Under the pieces are notes generated by a model. It was given only the letters and a program-made list of their open reading frames with translations, had not been told where the DNA came from and ran no database searches. A stretch of DNA of 64,000 nt from a virus, in the IMG/VR virus record IMGVR_UViG_3300041409_000610, positions 91,348 through 155,347 of that record. One strand, 5' to 3'. This document shows positions 15,166 through 22,736 of the stretch, in pieces. Position numbers and translations under genes: made by a program. How positions within the stretch are numbered: the first letter of the stretch is position 1; each line of letters begins with the position of its first letter.

Positions 15166-15218
15166 TGGTCAGAACCTACCTAATCGGGTAGTCTGATTGG
15201 AGCAACCCGCACCGGAGG
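15166..15218 (+). promoter_or_regulatory. Palindromic promoter plus leader (copy 10)
   Basis: -35 TGGTCA (15166-15171), 17-nt spacer, -10 TAGTCT (15189-15194), imperfect palindrome CTACCTAATCGGGTAG (15176-15191). Leader 15207-15218 flanked by C and G, the only copy with a C-G closing pair. Confidence 0.7.
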
Positions 15219-15233
15219 GAATGGAGGCTGATT

Positions 15234-16043
15234 TTGAGCAACCTGAGGGCCAAGAAGATGCCGGTCACACCGCAGCTGGCGAAGAAGTGGCTGCTCACGA
15301 ATAGCGACAACCGCTCACCGTCGCCTTCGTGGGTCGGCAAGATGGCCCGGGACATGCGGAACAACCAGTTCCCCAACATCGGCGAGACGATCAAGTTCGA
15401 CGAGGACGGTCACCTGATCGACGGCCAGCACCGGCTGGAAGCGCTGGTCGAGGCGGGCGTGACGGTCGAGTTCTTCATCATCGAGGGCATCCCGCGCGAA
15501 GACCGCTTCAAGATGGACCGGAACCGGCGCCGGACCGCGTCCGACGAGCTGAAGATGGGCCACGACGTCCCGTCGGCGAAATCGGCCTCGGCCGTGGCCC
15601 GGCTCGCGCTGCTCTGGGAGGTCGAAGAAGTCCGGGGCGAGGTCTACAAGCCCACCGACACCGAGATCGTCGACTACGTCGTGGCGAACCGCGACGCGAT
15701 CGGCCAGGCAGTGCGTTACGGCATGGGGCTGCGCAACGAGATCGGCGGGCTCCCGGCGGCGTTCGGCTGCCTGTACTTCCTCACCTTCCGGATCGACGCG
15801 GCCACGGCCCTGGAGTTCTGGGAAGGCGTCATGCGCGGCGAGGGGCTGCACCAGGGCGATCCGGAGCTGGCCCTGCGGGCGTTGATCATCCGCCACGCGC
15901 AGAAGGGCGGCGAGAAGCCGGTGAAGCCGTTCCTGGCCGCCGGAACCAAGGCCTGGAACGCCAAGCGCGAGGGGAAGAAGATCAAGGTCCTCGTGCTCAA
16001 GGGGCTGCCCGAGCTGACCGACGAGCACTTCAAGCTGGCGTGA
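15234..16043 (+). CDS. ParB-like nuclease-domain protein 1 (269 aa)
   Basis: TTG start at 15234 with GGAGG six bases upstream. After an N-terminal segment (PVTPQLAKKWLLTN..NRSPSP), the motif DEDGHLIDGQHRLEALVEAG (about residues 61-80) is the diagnostic ParB/Srx-type DGQHR box. The rest is helical. Such stand-alone phage proteins may be nucleases or DNA-binding factors; family function is not settled. Paralogue at 45454 has the same DGQHRLKAI box. Confidence 0.9.
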   Translation: MSNLRAKKMPVTPQLAKKWLLTNSDNRSPSPSWVGKMARDMRNNQFPNIGETIKFDEDGHLIDGQHRLEALVEAGVTVEFFIIEGIPREDRFKMDRNRRRTASDELKMGHDVPSAKSASAVARLALLWEVEEVRGEVYKPTDTEIVDYVVANRDAIGQAVRYGMGLRNEIGGLPAAFGCLYFLTFRIDAATALEFWEGVMRGEGLHQGDPELALRALIIRHAQKGGEKPVKPFLAAGTKAWNAKREGKKIKVLVLKGLPELTDEHFKLA

Positions 16044-16462
16044 TGGACGAGGCCACCGAGGAGATGCTGCGCAACTCCGCGCGAGAGTTCGATCATGCTG
16101 CACGAGCCGTGAACAGGGTCGACGACTACGACGCGCCGACCGGGCCGCTCACGCCCGGCCAGGTGAAGTGCATCAGCTGCCAGGAGAACGAGCGCTCGCG
16201 CGCGGCCAGCAGCACGGCTGACGGCCTGTGCACCTTCTGCCGGGACAGCGGGGACGCGCGGCGCGGCCACCAGTTCCACTTCCAGGTCATGGTGCAGGGC
16301 GCCTACCGCGACGGCGATGGGTACTACCGCGACGGCGCCGAGCCGGTGGAGTACGAGCCCTTCACCCTGACCGTGCGCGCCTGGAACCTCCAAGCCGCGT
16401 GCCGCCGGGCCGCCGAGACGCCGCTGGCCGGGTGGAAGCACGCCGGAGAGGAGCAGTCATGA
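16043..16462 (+). CDS. Hypothetical protein with zinc-like motif (139 aa)
   Basis: ATG 16043 overlaps the previous TGA. CISCQENERSR and LCTFCRD (residues 44-73) form a probable CxxC..CxxC zinc site; the C-terminal half is beta then helical. Function unknown. Confidence 0.82.
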   Translation: MDEATEEMLRNSAREFDHAARAVNRVDDYDAPTGPLTPGQVKCISCQENERSRAASSTADGLCTFCRDSGDARRGHQFHFQVMVQGAYRDGDGYYRDGAEPVEYEPFTLTVRAWNLQAACRRAAETPLAGWKHAGEEQS

Positions 16463-16827
16463 TCTTGCCCGAGGTATACCAGAGCCCGGAGGGGACCAGC
16501 CTCGCGGTCGAGACGTCGGACGGCGAGTTCATCGAACTGGGGCGCAACATCCTCGGCTCCTGGGACAAGCAGGGCATGATCGAAGTCATCCCGGACTCCT
16601 GGAGTCAGCTCGTGCCGAGCCCGCAGATGGGGCGCGTCTTCCTCGCTGGAGAGACCGTGCCCGCCGGAGTGCCGGTCATCGACTACGCAGGCAACATCTG
16701 GCGCGACCGCCGGGGCCGCGCGCTCCACGGCTGGGCCATCGAGATCGTGCTGCCCTCGGCCGAGGCCCTGGAGGAGCACGTTCAGCGACGGCGCTGGGTC
16801 GACCAGATGATGGAGGAGAACCGGTGA
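16459..16827 (+). CDS. Hypothetical protein (122 aa)
   Basis: ATG 16459, four-base overlap. Beta-rich start (EGTSLAVETSDGEFIELGRN) and helical C-terminus. Function unknown. Confidence 0.8.
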   Translation: MILPEVYQSPEGTSLAVETSDGEFIELGRNILGSWDKQGMIEVIPDSWSQLVPSPQMGRVFLAGETVPAGVPVIDYAGNIWRDRRGRALHGWAIEIVLPSAEALEEHVQRRRWVDQMMEENR

Positions 16828-17216
16828 GCGACTACACGCCCGGCATGTTCTACGACGTCGGCAGCGCGGTCGCGCTGTTCTGGCCGGATCAGCACCCGGA
16901 GTTGAAGGAGCCCGCCGAGCAGCGCTGGATCGTGTTCGACTCGTGGGGTGGCCTGGAGGTCATCACCGGCCGCCTGCCGCGCGAGGATGGCGTCGGCCGC
17001 GAGATGGGCATGGTGCCGTTCCTGGTCCCCTCGGGAAAGCCGGTGCTGCTCGCGGTGCGCGGCCAGTCCGGCGAGGGCAGCCAGGCGGTCGCGCCGATCC
17101 ACGGCCCGTTGTGCTCGGAGATCAACGGCGTGTGCGTCAGCATGCACTGCACGCGCTGCGGCGGGCCGACCGGTCCGCAGGGGCACATGGGCTGCTTCCC
17201 CGAGTTCAAGCAGTAA
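16824..17216 (+). CDS. Hypothetical protein with C-terminal zinc-like motif (130 aa)
   Basis: GTG 16824, four-base overlap. Beta-rich core (RWIVFDSWGGLEVITGRL); C-terminus has CSEINGVC, HCTRC and a further Cys. Last gene before the folded intergenic element at 17220. Confidence 0.8.
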   Translation: MSDYTPGMFYDVGSAVALFWPDQHPELKEPAEQRWIVFDSWGGLEVITGRLPREDGVGREMGMVPFLVPSGKPVLLAVRGQSGEGSQAVAPIHGPLCSEINGVCVSMHCTRCGGPTGPQGHMGCFPEFKQ

Positions 17217-17219
17217 ACC

Positions 17220-17321
17220 AGGGGCGGCGTGGACAGCCGCAGAACGACCGCGAGTAGCGCGCTGGGCTGGTCGGGCGCGGGCCGCTTCGGCGGAAGTACC
17301 GTGCTCGCGGTGGCCGCCCCT
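17220..17321 (+). ncRNA. Three-tier folded RNA candidate
   Basis: Nested complementary segments: outer AGGGGCGGC/GCCGCCCCT (17220-17228 with 17313-17321), middle CCGCGAG/CTCGCGG (17248-17254 with 17304-17310) and an inner hairpin CCGC-TTCG-GCGG (17282-17293) with the stable UUCG tetraloop. No ORF fits. It ends 20 bases before the GTG of 17342. Could be a riboregulator or a terminator. Confidence 0.55.
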
Positions 17322-17341
17322 CCACACCGAAGGAGAAGATC

Positions 17342-17722
17342 GTGAAGTTCATTAAGCTCACCGAGGAGAACGAGCACGAGGGTGAGACCTGGCGCTTCTG
17401 GCTCCAGGTCGACGGCAACGAGACCGAACTGGAGCGGCTGTACATCGCCCTGGCCGCGCTCAAGGTGCTCTACGACGACGGCGAGCCCGGCTCACCCTTC
17501 GTGCTCGACTCGACCGACCACGCCAAGGACGAGTCCTACGTGGACGTCCTGATCGAGCAGGCCGACGAGGAGGAGGGCGGCTACATGGCCAGCGACCACA
17601 AGGTCACCGGCGTGCTGCGGGTGCCGAACTGGCCCGCGCCGATCGACTTCGGCAGCCGCATGGAGCGGGACCTGTACAAGGGCGGGGTCGCCAAGCTGTT
17701 CCACGAGACGGCGACCACGTGA
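17342..17722 (+). CDS. FWLQVDGNET-family protein 1 (126 aa)
   Basis: GTG 17342 with AAGGAG upstream. Shares with 18018 the core FWLQVDGNET-L, a following helix, a PFVLD/VRLLD segment, YVDVLI-type strand, G-LRVPNW and a LYKGGV-KLF end. An old duplication with one unrelated gene between. Function unknown. Confidence 0.85.
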   Translation: MKFIKLTEENEHEGETWRFWLQVDGNETELERLYIALAALKVLYDDGEPGSPFVLDSTDHAKDESYVDVLIEQADEEEGGYMASDHKVTGVLRVPNWPAPIDFGSRMERDLYKGGVAKLFHETATT

Positions 17723-18006
17723 GCAGGATCGACGACGACGCGGGCAAGCTGCGTTTCCTGGCCGACTGGTTCGACGAGCAGGACCGCAAGTCCGGCGCTC
17801 GCAGCACCGGAGACGAGGTGCAACAGGATCTGCGCCGGATCGCGGGCTACCTGTCCACGCACGTGGTGGTCGGCCCCAACCGGTACAAGCGCCTGATCGA
17901 GGACCAGGACAAGCTCAACGCCCTGGAGCAGTACGGCGTGGACAACTGGGTCGGTTACGACGACGCGATGCGCGAGCTGCGCGCCGCCGACACCGACGAC
18001 GACTGA
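17719..18006 (+). CDS. Hypothetical protein (95 aa)
   Basis: GTG 17719, four-base overlap. Helical (KLRFLADWFDEQDRKSG, then EVQQDLRRIAGYL). Function unknown; lies between the two FWLQVDGNET paralogues. Confidence 0.8.
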   Translation: MSRIDDDAGKLRFLADWFDEQDRKSGARSTGDEVQQDLRRIAGYLSTHVVVGPNRYKRLIEDQDKLNALEQYGVDNWVGYDDAMRELRAADTDDD

Positions 18007-18017
18007 GGGAGACGATC

Positions 18018-18323
18018 ATGCAGTTCCGCAAGTACCTCGACAGCGTCAAGGGCACCTTCTGGCTTCAGGTGGACGGCAACGAGACGGCCCTGGCCGACCT
18101 CGCCGAAAAGCTGAGCTGGCTCAACTACACCAACCCCGAGGACGAGCCGGTCCGGCTGCTCGACGACCTGGCCGACGAGGCCACGGTGGAGGGCTACCTC
18201 GACGACCCGACCGTGGACATGCTCGTGGGCACGCTCACGGTGCCGGGCTGGACCAACGCCGAGCAGGTCGAGGGCGAGCTGTACGACGGCAAGATCGTCG
18301 ACCTGTTCGACGTTCCTGCCTGA
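18018..18323 (+). CDS. FWLQVDGNET-family protein 2 (101 aa)
   Basis: ATG 18018. See 17342 for the shared core. Shorter by 25 residues and acidic. Last gene before a strong terminator. Confidence 0.85.
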   Translation: MQFRKYLDSVKGTFWLQVDGNETALADLAEKLSWLNYTNPEDEPVRLLDDLADEATVEGYLDDPTVDMLVGTLTVPGWTNAEQVEGELYDGKIVDLFDVPA

Positions 18324-18333
18324 TCGAGCACAC

Positions 18334-18371
18334 CACGGGCCCCGCCTGGCTTCGGCCGGACGGGGCCCGTG
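18334..18371 (+). terminator. Strong terminator
   Basis: 11-bp perfect stem (18334-18344 with 18361-18371) enclosing an inner GGC-TTCG-GCC hairpin, followed by TCATG. The region 18372-18441 holds no ORF; the next promoter starts at 18442. Confidence 0.7.
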
Positions 18372-18441
18372 TCATGACGGCAGAAGTACCCTCAACGAAC
18401 GGCCTACAGCCTGTCTGGCCTGTGATCATCCGGTTGGCCTC

Positions 18442-18509
18442 TTGAGCCGATCTACCCGAACGGGTAGCGTGATGCCCATCCATCTGCACGTGCAGGACCA
18501 CACTGGAGG
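18442..18509 (+). promoter_or_regulatory. Palindromic promoter plus leader (copy 11)
   Basis: -35 TTGAGC (18442-18447), 17-nt spacer, -10 TAGCGT (18465-18470), palindrome CTACCCGAACGGGTAG (18452-18467). Leader CCACACTGGAGG 18498-18509 inside GACC...GGTC. Confidence 0.75.
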
Positions 18510-18514
18510 TCAGG

Positions 18515-18805
18515 ATGAGCGAGACGCGCGAGATCGCGTGGACGCCCGAGCGTCAGGAGACGCTGGTGGCAGCCGAGGACGGCGACCTGCATTCCTTCAA
18601 CCCGGGCGGCCTGGGCGTCAGTTACCTCCAGCGCGAGGTGTTCGTCCACAAGCCGCAGGACCGGCACCCCGTGCTGCTGCTGCTCGCGGCCGAGGCCATC
18701 GTGCACAGCGAGCACATCATGGTCGGGCACCAGGCCCGCCGCCGTCTGCGGGTCACCTCGAAGGGCGCCGACCTGCTGGCGAAGTGGCGCGCCCGGCGCG
18801 GGTAG
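18515..18805 (+). CDS. Hypothetical protein, possible winged-helix type (96 aa)
   Basis: ATG 18515, five bases after the leader. The end RRRLRVTSKGADLLAKWRARRG resembles the wing and last helix of winged-helix proteins; the rest is less clear. Only gene between copies 11 and 12. Confidence 0.78.
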   Translation: MSETREIAWTPERQETLVAAEDGDLHSFNPGGLGVSYLQREVFVHKPQDRHPVLLLLAAEAIVHSEHIMVGHQARRRLRVTSKGADLLAKWRARRG

Positions 18806-18862
18806 ACAACCACTACCCGAACGGGTAGTATCGTGGGGAACGCACCCAAGCCGCACTGGAGG
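18803..18862 (+). promoter_or_regulatory. Palindromic promoter plus leader (copy 12)
   Basis: -35 TAGACA (18803-18808) overlaps the upstream stop TAG; 17-nt spacer; -10 TAGTAT (18826-18831); palindrome CTACCCGAACGGGTAG (18813-18828). Leader 18851-18862, closing pair G-C. Confidence 0.75.
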
Positions 18863-18867
18863 CCGCG

Positions 18868-19146
18868 ATGCCCACGAACGTCTGGACCTACACGCTCGAC
18901 CTGAGCGACTTCTACCACGACGACACGCTGACCCTGGGCGAGAAGGCCAGCAAGGTCGCCGGGCGTATCGAGATCTCTGCGTTCTTCCGGAACGACTGGA
19001 CGTTCGAGATCCAGGACATCCTCGACGAGTTCAGCGACTTCGCCAAGTTCGGCAGCTCGGTGGGGATGTTCGACGAGATCATGCGCGGCCTCTACGACTA
19101 CGCCGACGGTGACCGCATCTGGATCAAGACCACCGAGGGGATGTAG
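18868..19146 (+). CDS. Hypothetical protein (92 aa)
   Basis: ATG 18868 after the leader. Acidic alpha/beta protein (WTYTLDLSDFYHDDTLTLGE). Function unknown. First gene of a long operon reaching 21980. Confidence 0.8.
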   Translation: MPTNVWTYTLDLSDFYHDDTLTLGEKASKVAGRIEISAFFRNDWTFEIQDILDEFSDFAKFGSSVGMFDEIMRGLYDYADGDRIWIKTTEGM

Positions 19147-19149
19147 ATC

Positions 19150-19392
19150 ATGCTGAGCCACCACATCGGCCGGAGCTGGTCCGGCCACCCGCTCGAAGAC
19201 GAGTGTCCCTGCCCGAAGGCGCCGTGCGGATTGGTCCCAGAGGACCAGACCGTGCCCGAGTGCCCGGAGCACGCGCCGGAGCGTTGCAAGTCCATGCGCC
19301 AGCGCCACTCCCCCGAGCAGTGTCCTGGTCCTCCGGCGGGCAAGCCGTGTACCGGCCCGGACTGCCCCGAATGCCGTCTCATCGAGGAGTGA
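19150..19392 (+). CDS. CPCPKAPCG-type Cys-rich actinophage protein (80 aa)
   Basis: ATG 19150. The sequence SWSGHPLEDECPCPKAPCGL, then CPEH, MRQRHSPEQCPG and CTGPDCPEC contains ten Cys and matches a small conserved family I know from actinobacteriophages. Probably zinc-binding; role unknown. Confidence 0.88.
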   Translation: MLSHHIGRSWSGHPLEDECPCPKAPCGLVPEDQTVPECPEHAPERCKSMRQRHSPEQCPGPPAGKPCTGPDCPECRLIEE

Positions 19393-19395
19393 TCC

Positions 19396-19611
19396 ATGAA
19401 GCTCAGCGAGACCCAGCACCAGGTGCTCTCCGAGGTCGACTGGCGCGGGCCGGACGTCACGTTCCTGGCGAAGTCGACCTACGTCCGGACGCTCGACGCC
19501 CTCGTCCGGCGCGGCTTGATCACCGCCGAGCTGGCGGACGAGGACCGGGTCTGGAAGTGCAACATCACCTCGGAGGGCCTGTATGTCCTGCGCGAAGCGA
19601 TGGAGTCGTGA
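19396..19611 (+). CDS. Winged-helix DNA-binding-like protein (71 aa)
   Basis: ATG 19396. Sequence order SETQHQVLSEVD - TYVRTLDALVRRGLITAELAD - WKCNITSEGLYVLREAM fits a MarR-like winged helix (recognition helix near residues 32-43, wing at 45-60). Could regulate phage or host genes, but it lacks dimerisation segments. Confidence 0.75.
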   Translation: MKLSETQHQVLSEVDWRGPDVTFLAKSTYVRTLDALVRRGLITAELADEDRVWKCNITSEGLYVLREAMES

Positions 19612-19679
19612 CCACGCCGGTCGAGCACCCGCCACGAGAGCGAAGGGAAGTCGTGAAGCACCGACTGAAGGAGGATCCG

Positions 19680-19949
19680 ATGGATGGCACCACCGCAGCG
19701 CTCATCGAACGGATGCGGACGCACGGCGTGGCGGCACTGACCGTCCAGCAGGCCGACCGTGCGCTGAGCCTGCTCGAAGAGGCCACCACCTGCGAAGCGG
19801 TCGATCAGGTCGCCAGCCTGCTGACCGCGCTGCGCGACGCGTCCCAGTACTGGGACGACGCCCAGCGCAAGGCCTTCGAGGACTACCTCAAGGTCAAGGA
19901 GACCGGGTGGCCGGACGAGTTCCCGTCGAGTCAGCCGGAGGGCGTGTGA
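19680..19949 (+). CDS. Small helical protein (89 aa)
   Basis: ATG 19680 with AAGGAGG seven bases upstream; the frame is open back to GTG 19608, which overlaps the previous stop, so a 113-aa form is possible. Helical (ALIERMRTHGVAALTVQQA). Function unknown. Confidence 0.75.
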   Translation: MDGTTAALIERMRTHGVAALTVQQADRALSLLEEATTCEAVDQVASLLTALRDASQYWDDAQRKAFEDYLKVKETGWPDEFPSSQPEGV

Positions 19950-20194
19950 GCGACTACTTGGAGATCACCTCGCGGACTTCTTTCGAGGAGATCCCGGACG
20001 AGGTCAAGTGCGCCGTGGACGACATCGTGGACGGCTGGTACCAGGCCATCCAGGTCGACTGGGAGGACGTCTGGGACCGACTCGACGGCACGGTGCTCGA
20101 CGACGGCCGGGTGGTCAGCGTGGAGACCCTGACCGGCCCCGCGATCGCGGGCCTGAAGGCCTACGCGCTGAAGATGAACGCGAGGAACCGATGA
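19946..20194 (+). CDS. Hypothetical protein (82 aa)
   Basis: GTG 19946, four-base overlap. Acidic (VKCAVDDIVDGWYQAIQVDW), with a short basic C-terminal helix. Function unknown; directly precedes the metallophosphoesterase. Confidence 0.78.
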   Translation: MSDYLEITSRTSFEEIPDEVKCAVDDIVDGWYQAIQVDWEDVWDRLDGTVLDDGRVVSVETLTGPAIAGLKAYALKMNARNR

Positions 20195-21009
20195 CGGACC
20201 CCGGAGCCGTGGTGCTGGCGGGCGACTGGCACGGCAACAGCGGCTGGGCTCGCCACGTGATCGGGAAGGCCCGGCAACTGCTCAAGCGCGAGGAGCGCAA
20301 GATCATCCTGCACGCGGGCGACTTCGGCGTCTGGCCGGGCGCGACCGGGCGCCAGTTCCTGGACGACATCTCGTTCTCGCTCCAGCTCGCCGACATCGAG
20401 CTGTGGTTCGTGGACGGCAACCACGAGTGGCACCCCGAGCTGATCGCGCTACGCGAGGAGGAGCTGAGCCACGGGAATCACGGGCTCGTCCCGATCGACC
20501 GCCCCGGGCCGGAGGCGTCGATCTTCTGGATCCCGCGTGGGCACCGCTGGACCTGGCACCGCAAGACCTGGGTGGGCCTGGGTGGCGCTGTGTCGGTCGA
20601 TGCGGCCGTGCGGGTCAAGGGCCGGTCCTGGTGGCCCGAGGAGACCCTCACCGGCGAGCAGATCAAGCACGCCCAGCGGCCGGGCAAGGTGCACGCCATG
20701 CTGACGCACGACTCGCCGAGCGCGGTGAAGATGGCCTTCGGCCAGCCGCCGAGCATCTGGGACGTGATGGACCTCGCGCGCAGCGACGCGCACCGCGATC
20801 AGCTCCAGGACGTCGTGGACAAGGTCCAGCCCGAGCTGCTCGTCCACGGGCACTACCACCGCGTCGTCCGGCAGACGATCGAGCCGTACGGCACCCGCGT
20901 GATGGGCCTGGACATGGACGGCGAGCCGGGCAACTTCGTGCTGCTCGACACCAGGACCCTGCAAGAGGTTCCGGCCCCGCACCTCTGGCTTGAGGAGATG
21001 GACGGATGA
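20191..21009 (+). CDS. Metallophosphoesterase (272 aa)
   Basis: ATG 20191, four-base overlap. All calcineurin-type motifs are present: GDWHGN (residues 11-16), GDFG (about 43), GNHEW (about 75), a conserved His (LTHDSP, about 173) and GHYH (about 220). These residues bind two metal ions in phosphomonoesterases and phosphodiesterases. Substrate unknown; phage relatives include RNA- or nucleotide-phosphate hydrolases. Cytoplasmic. Confidence 0.92.
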   Translation: MTDPGAVVLAGDWHGNSGWARHVIGKARQLLKREERKIILHAGDFGVWPGATGRQFLDDISFSLQLADIELWFVDGNHEWHPELIALREEELSHGNHGLVPIDRPGPEASIFWIPRGHRWTWHRKTWVGLGGAVSVDAAVRVKGRSWWPEETLTGEQIKHAQRPGKVHAMLTHDSPSAVKMAFGQPPSIWDVMDLARSDAHRDQLQDVVDKVQPELLVHGHYHRVVRQTIEPYGTRVMGLDMDGEPGNFVLLDTRTLQEVPAPHLWLEEMDG

Positions 21010-21350
21010 CCGCGCCGAAGGGGCCGATGATCAAGATCGGCGATCAGTTCTACCCGGCGCACCCGACGATCGCCGAGGAGCTGAACAAGGTCCGGAGGGA
21101 GCTGCGAGACGCTCAAGTCCTCATCGGACTGACGCTCTCGCCGGACCAGCAGTACTACTCCGGCACGCCCGCCTTCGAGGTGATGACCGAACTGCACCAG
21201 CTGCGTGACTTCCGCAAGAGCGTCGAGAAGATCCTGGCCGAGAGCACCGAGTACTTCGACTGGGCCGAGGCTATCGCGAGCATCGACCGCATCCGCCAGC
21301 AGCTCAAGTCGCTCATGGACGAGCTGAAGAAAACCGAGGAGCAGACATGA
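21006..21350 (+). CDS. Coiled-coil-like protein (114 aa)
   Basis: ATG 21006, four-base overlap. Helical with heptad-like repeats at both ends (AEELNKVRRELRDAQ; IDRIRQQLKSLMDELKKTEEQ). Function unknown. Confidence 0.8.
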   Translation: MTAPKGPMIKIGDQFYPAHPTIAEELNKVRRELRDAQVLIGLTLSPDQQYYSGTPAFEVMTELHQLRDFRKSVEKILAESTEYFDWAEAIASIDRIRQQLKSLMDELKKTEEQT

Positions 21351-21808
21351 TCGAACCGATGAAGCGAGGCGCGCTGGCGCGCGTCAACAACAACAACACC
21401 AAGGACCTCGTGCTGATCCGGCAGAACGGCCTCGACGGCGAGCGTCTCTACCTGAAGGGCTTCGAGTTCGAGGTGGAGGACTACATCCCGGACGGCGAGG
21501 TCGACGGGAAGCCGTGCGCCTTCTACTGGGGCAACGCCAACGGCGGCGTGAACAACGTCTGCGTGCTGGCTTCCGACGTCGAACAGGCCAAGAGCGCCGA
21601 GGAGATGGCCGAGCGCGAGCTGCCGGAGCCGAAGGAGCTGCTCGACTTCATCGTCTCGGCTCTACTGACCGACAGCGACGGCATCCGGGTCAGCGAGGTC
21701 GGGCGCAGCGGTGGCGTGATCGAGGCGTTCGGCAAGACCGAGGACGGCCTGGCCTTCGGCTTCTCCTTCCCGGTCACCGAGGTCAGCATCTGGCGGACCG
21801 ATGACTGA
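21347..21808 (+). CDS. Hypothetical protein (153 aa)
   Basis: ATG 21347, four-base overlap. Two parts: a beta-rich N-terminal half (residues 1-75) and a C-terminal part with helix PEPKELLDFIVSALL and strands. Function unknown. Confidence 0.82.
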   Translation: MIEPMKRGALARVNNNNTKDLVLIRQNGLDGERLYLKGFEFEVEDYIPDGEVDGKPCAFYWGNANGGVNNVCVLASDVEQAKSAEEMAERELPEPKELLDFIVSALLTDSDGIRVSEVGRSGGVIEAFGKTEDGLAFGFSFPVTEVSIWRTDD

Positions 21809-21980
21809 TCCCTTTCTGGAGGACATCTCGGCAGCCGAGCGCGAGTGGCTGACCTGGGTCGAAGAGCAGCGCCGGAGGATCCCTCTGACGCCGGGCTGGT
21901 TCAGGGCTCGCAAACAGCGACGCCGGGCCTGGGATCGCTTCCTCACCGCCTACCTTCGAGCGGGTGGACGGTCTCGTTGA
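21801..21980 (+). CDS. Small basic protein (59 aa)
   Basis: ATG 21801 overlaps the end of 21347 by eight bases. Starts acidic (MTDPFLEDISAAEREW) and ends very basic (RARKQRRRAWDRFLTAYLRAG). The TGA (21978-21980) lies inside the -35 of promoter copy 13. Possibly nucleic-acid-binding. Confidence 0.7.
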   Translation: MTDPFLEDISAAEREWLTWVEEQRRRIPLTPGWFRARKQRRRAWDRFLTAYLRAGGRSR

Positions 21981-22025
21981 CCAACCCTACCCGTTCGGGT
22001 AGTCTGGGTGGATCCGCACTGGAGG
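21977..22025 (+). promoter_or_regulatory. Palindromic promoter plus leader (copy 13)
   Basis: -35 TTGACC (21977-21982), 17-nt spacer, -10 TAGTCT (22000-22005), palindrome CTACCCGTTCGGGTAG (21987-22002). Leader 22014-22025 flanked by T and A (pairing). Shortest spacing between promoter and leader. Confidence 0.75.
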
Positions 22026-22033
22026 AGGAACCC

Positions 22034-22399
22034 ATGTCCTACGTGAACTACGGCGTCGACCCCGAGGCTGACAGCCACCGGCACCGCGACGACGTGCACT
22101 ACCGGCTCTACGACCACGCGACGATGGGCCCGGTCACGATCTGCATGCAGTGGTTCGACTACTCCGGCTACGACGCGATGCGGATCATGACGCCCGAGGC
22201 GTACGACACCGAGGAGGGCGCCGAGCTGGCGCTGGACCTCCTGCGGGTGCGCCGCGCGCTGGCGACCTCGGGCGGCGATACCCGGCTGCTCATGCGCGCG
22301 CTGGACGGCATGGAGCAGATCGCCCGTGACCACGACGGTGACTCGGCCGTCGAGCTGCGCAACCTGATCGCCGAGATCCTGCGGGACGTGCGCCGATGA
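22034..22399 (+). CDS. Hypothetical protein (121 aa)
   Basis: ATG 22034 after the leader. His/Asp-rich start (GVDPEADSHRHRDDVHYRLYDH), helical second half. Function unknown. First gene of the operon that includes the M50 protease. Confidence 0.82.
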   Translation: MSYVNYGVDPEADSHRHRDDVHYRLYDHATMGPVTICMQWFDYSGYDAMRIMTPEAYDTEEGAELALDLLRVRRALATSGGDTRLLMRALDGMEQIARDHDGDSAVELRNLIAEILRDVRR

Positions 22400-22695
22400 G
22401 CTGGGAGATGTTCGGCTATCCCAAGGGCGACGGCGAGTGGATCGTGATCAGCGACTGCCGCACGGTGAAGATGCACGGGTGCGCGAACCCGGTGCCGGTC
22501 GAGGTGATCCAGAGTCCCAACGGCGACTACCTCGGCTGGCTGGACGATCGCGAGGGCCACCCGCGCAACACGGGCGTACCGGAGATGATCACCCACAAGA
22601 GCCTTTTCAACATCAACTTCGCCCATGGCTACAAGGCCGAGGAAGCAGCCGGGCGCGGCCGCGCGATCCGGCTGCGGATCGAGGAGCGGCCGTGA
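22396..22695 (+). CDS. Hypothetical protein (99 aa)
   Basis: ATG 22396, four-base overlap. Beta-rich (GEWIVISDCRTVKMHG). Function unknown. Confidence 0.8.
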   Translation: MSWEMFGYPKGDGEWIVISDCRTVKMHGCANPVPVEVIQSPNGDYLGWLDDREGHPRNTGVPEMITHKSLFNINFAHGYKAEEAAGRGRAIRLRIEERP

Positions 22696-22736
22696 TCGCC
22701 GGATACCGTCTCCCCCAACAGGAAGAAGACCAATGA
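22692..22736 (+). CDS. Possible 14-aa coupling peptide
   Basis: GTG 22692 overlaps the previous stop (GTGA) and the ORF ends TGA at 22734-22736, overlapping the ATG of the M50 gene (ATGA). The peptide VIAGYRLPQQEEDQ may serve only to carry ribosomes across to 22733, whose own GGAAG is weak. Confidence 0.4.
   Translation: MIAGYRLPQQEEDQ

Noticed and set aside
19608-19679. Extended GTG start for gene 19680
   Set aside because: A strong AAGGAGG directly before ATG 19680 and a Pro/Arg/Glu-rich, low-information extension favour the shorter form, though GTGA overlap keeps it possible.
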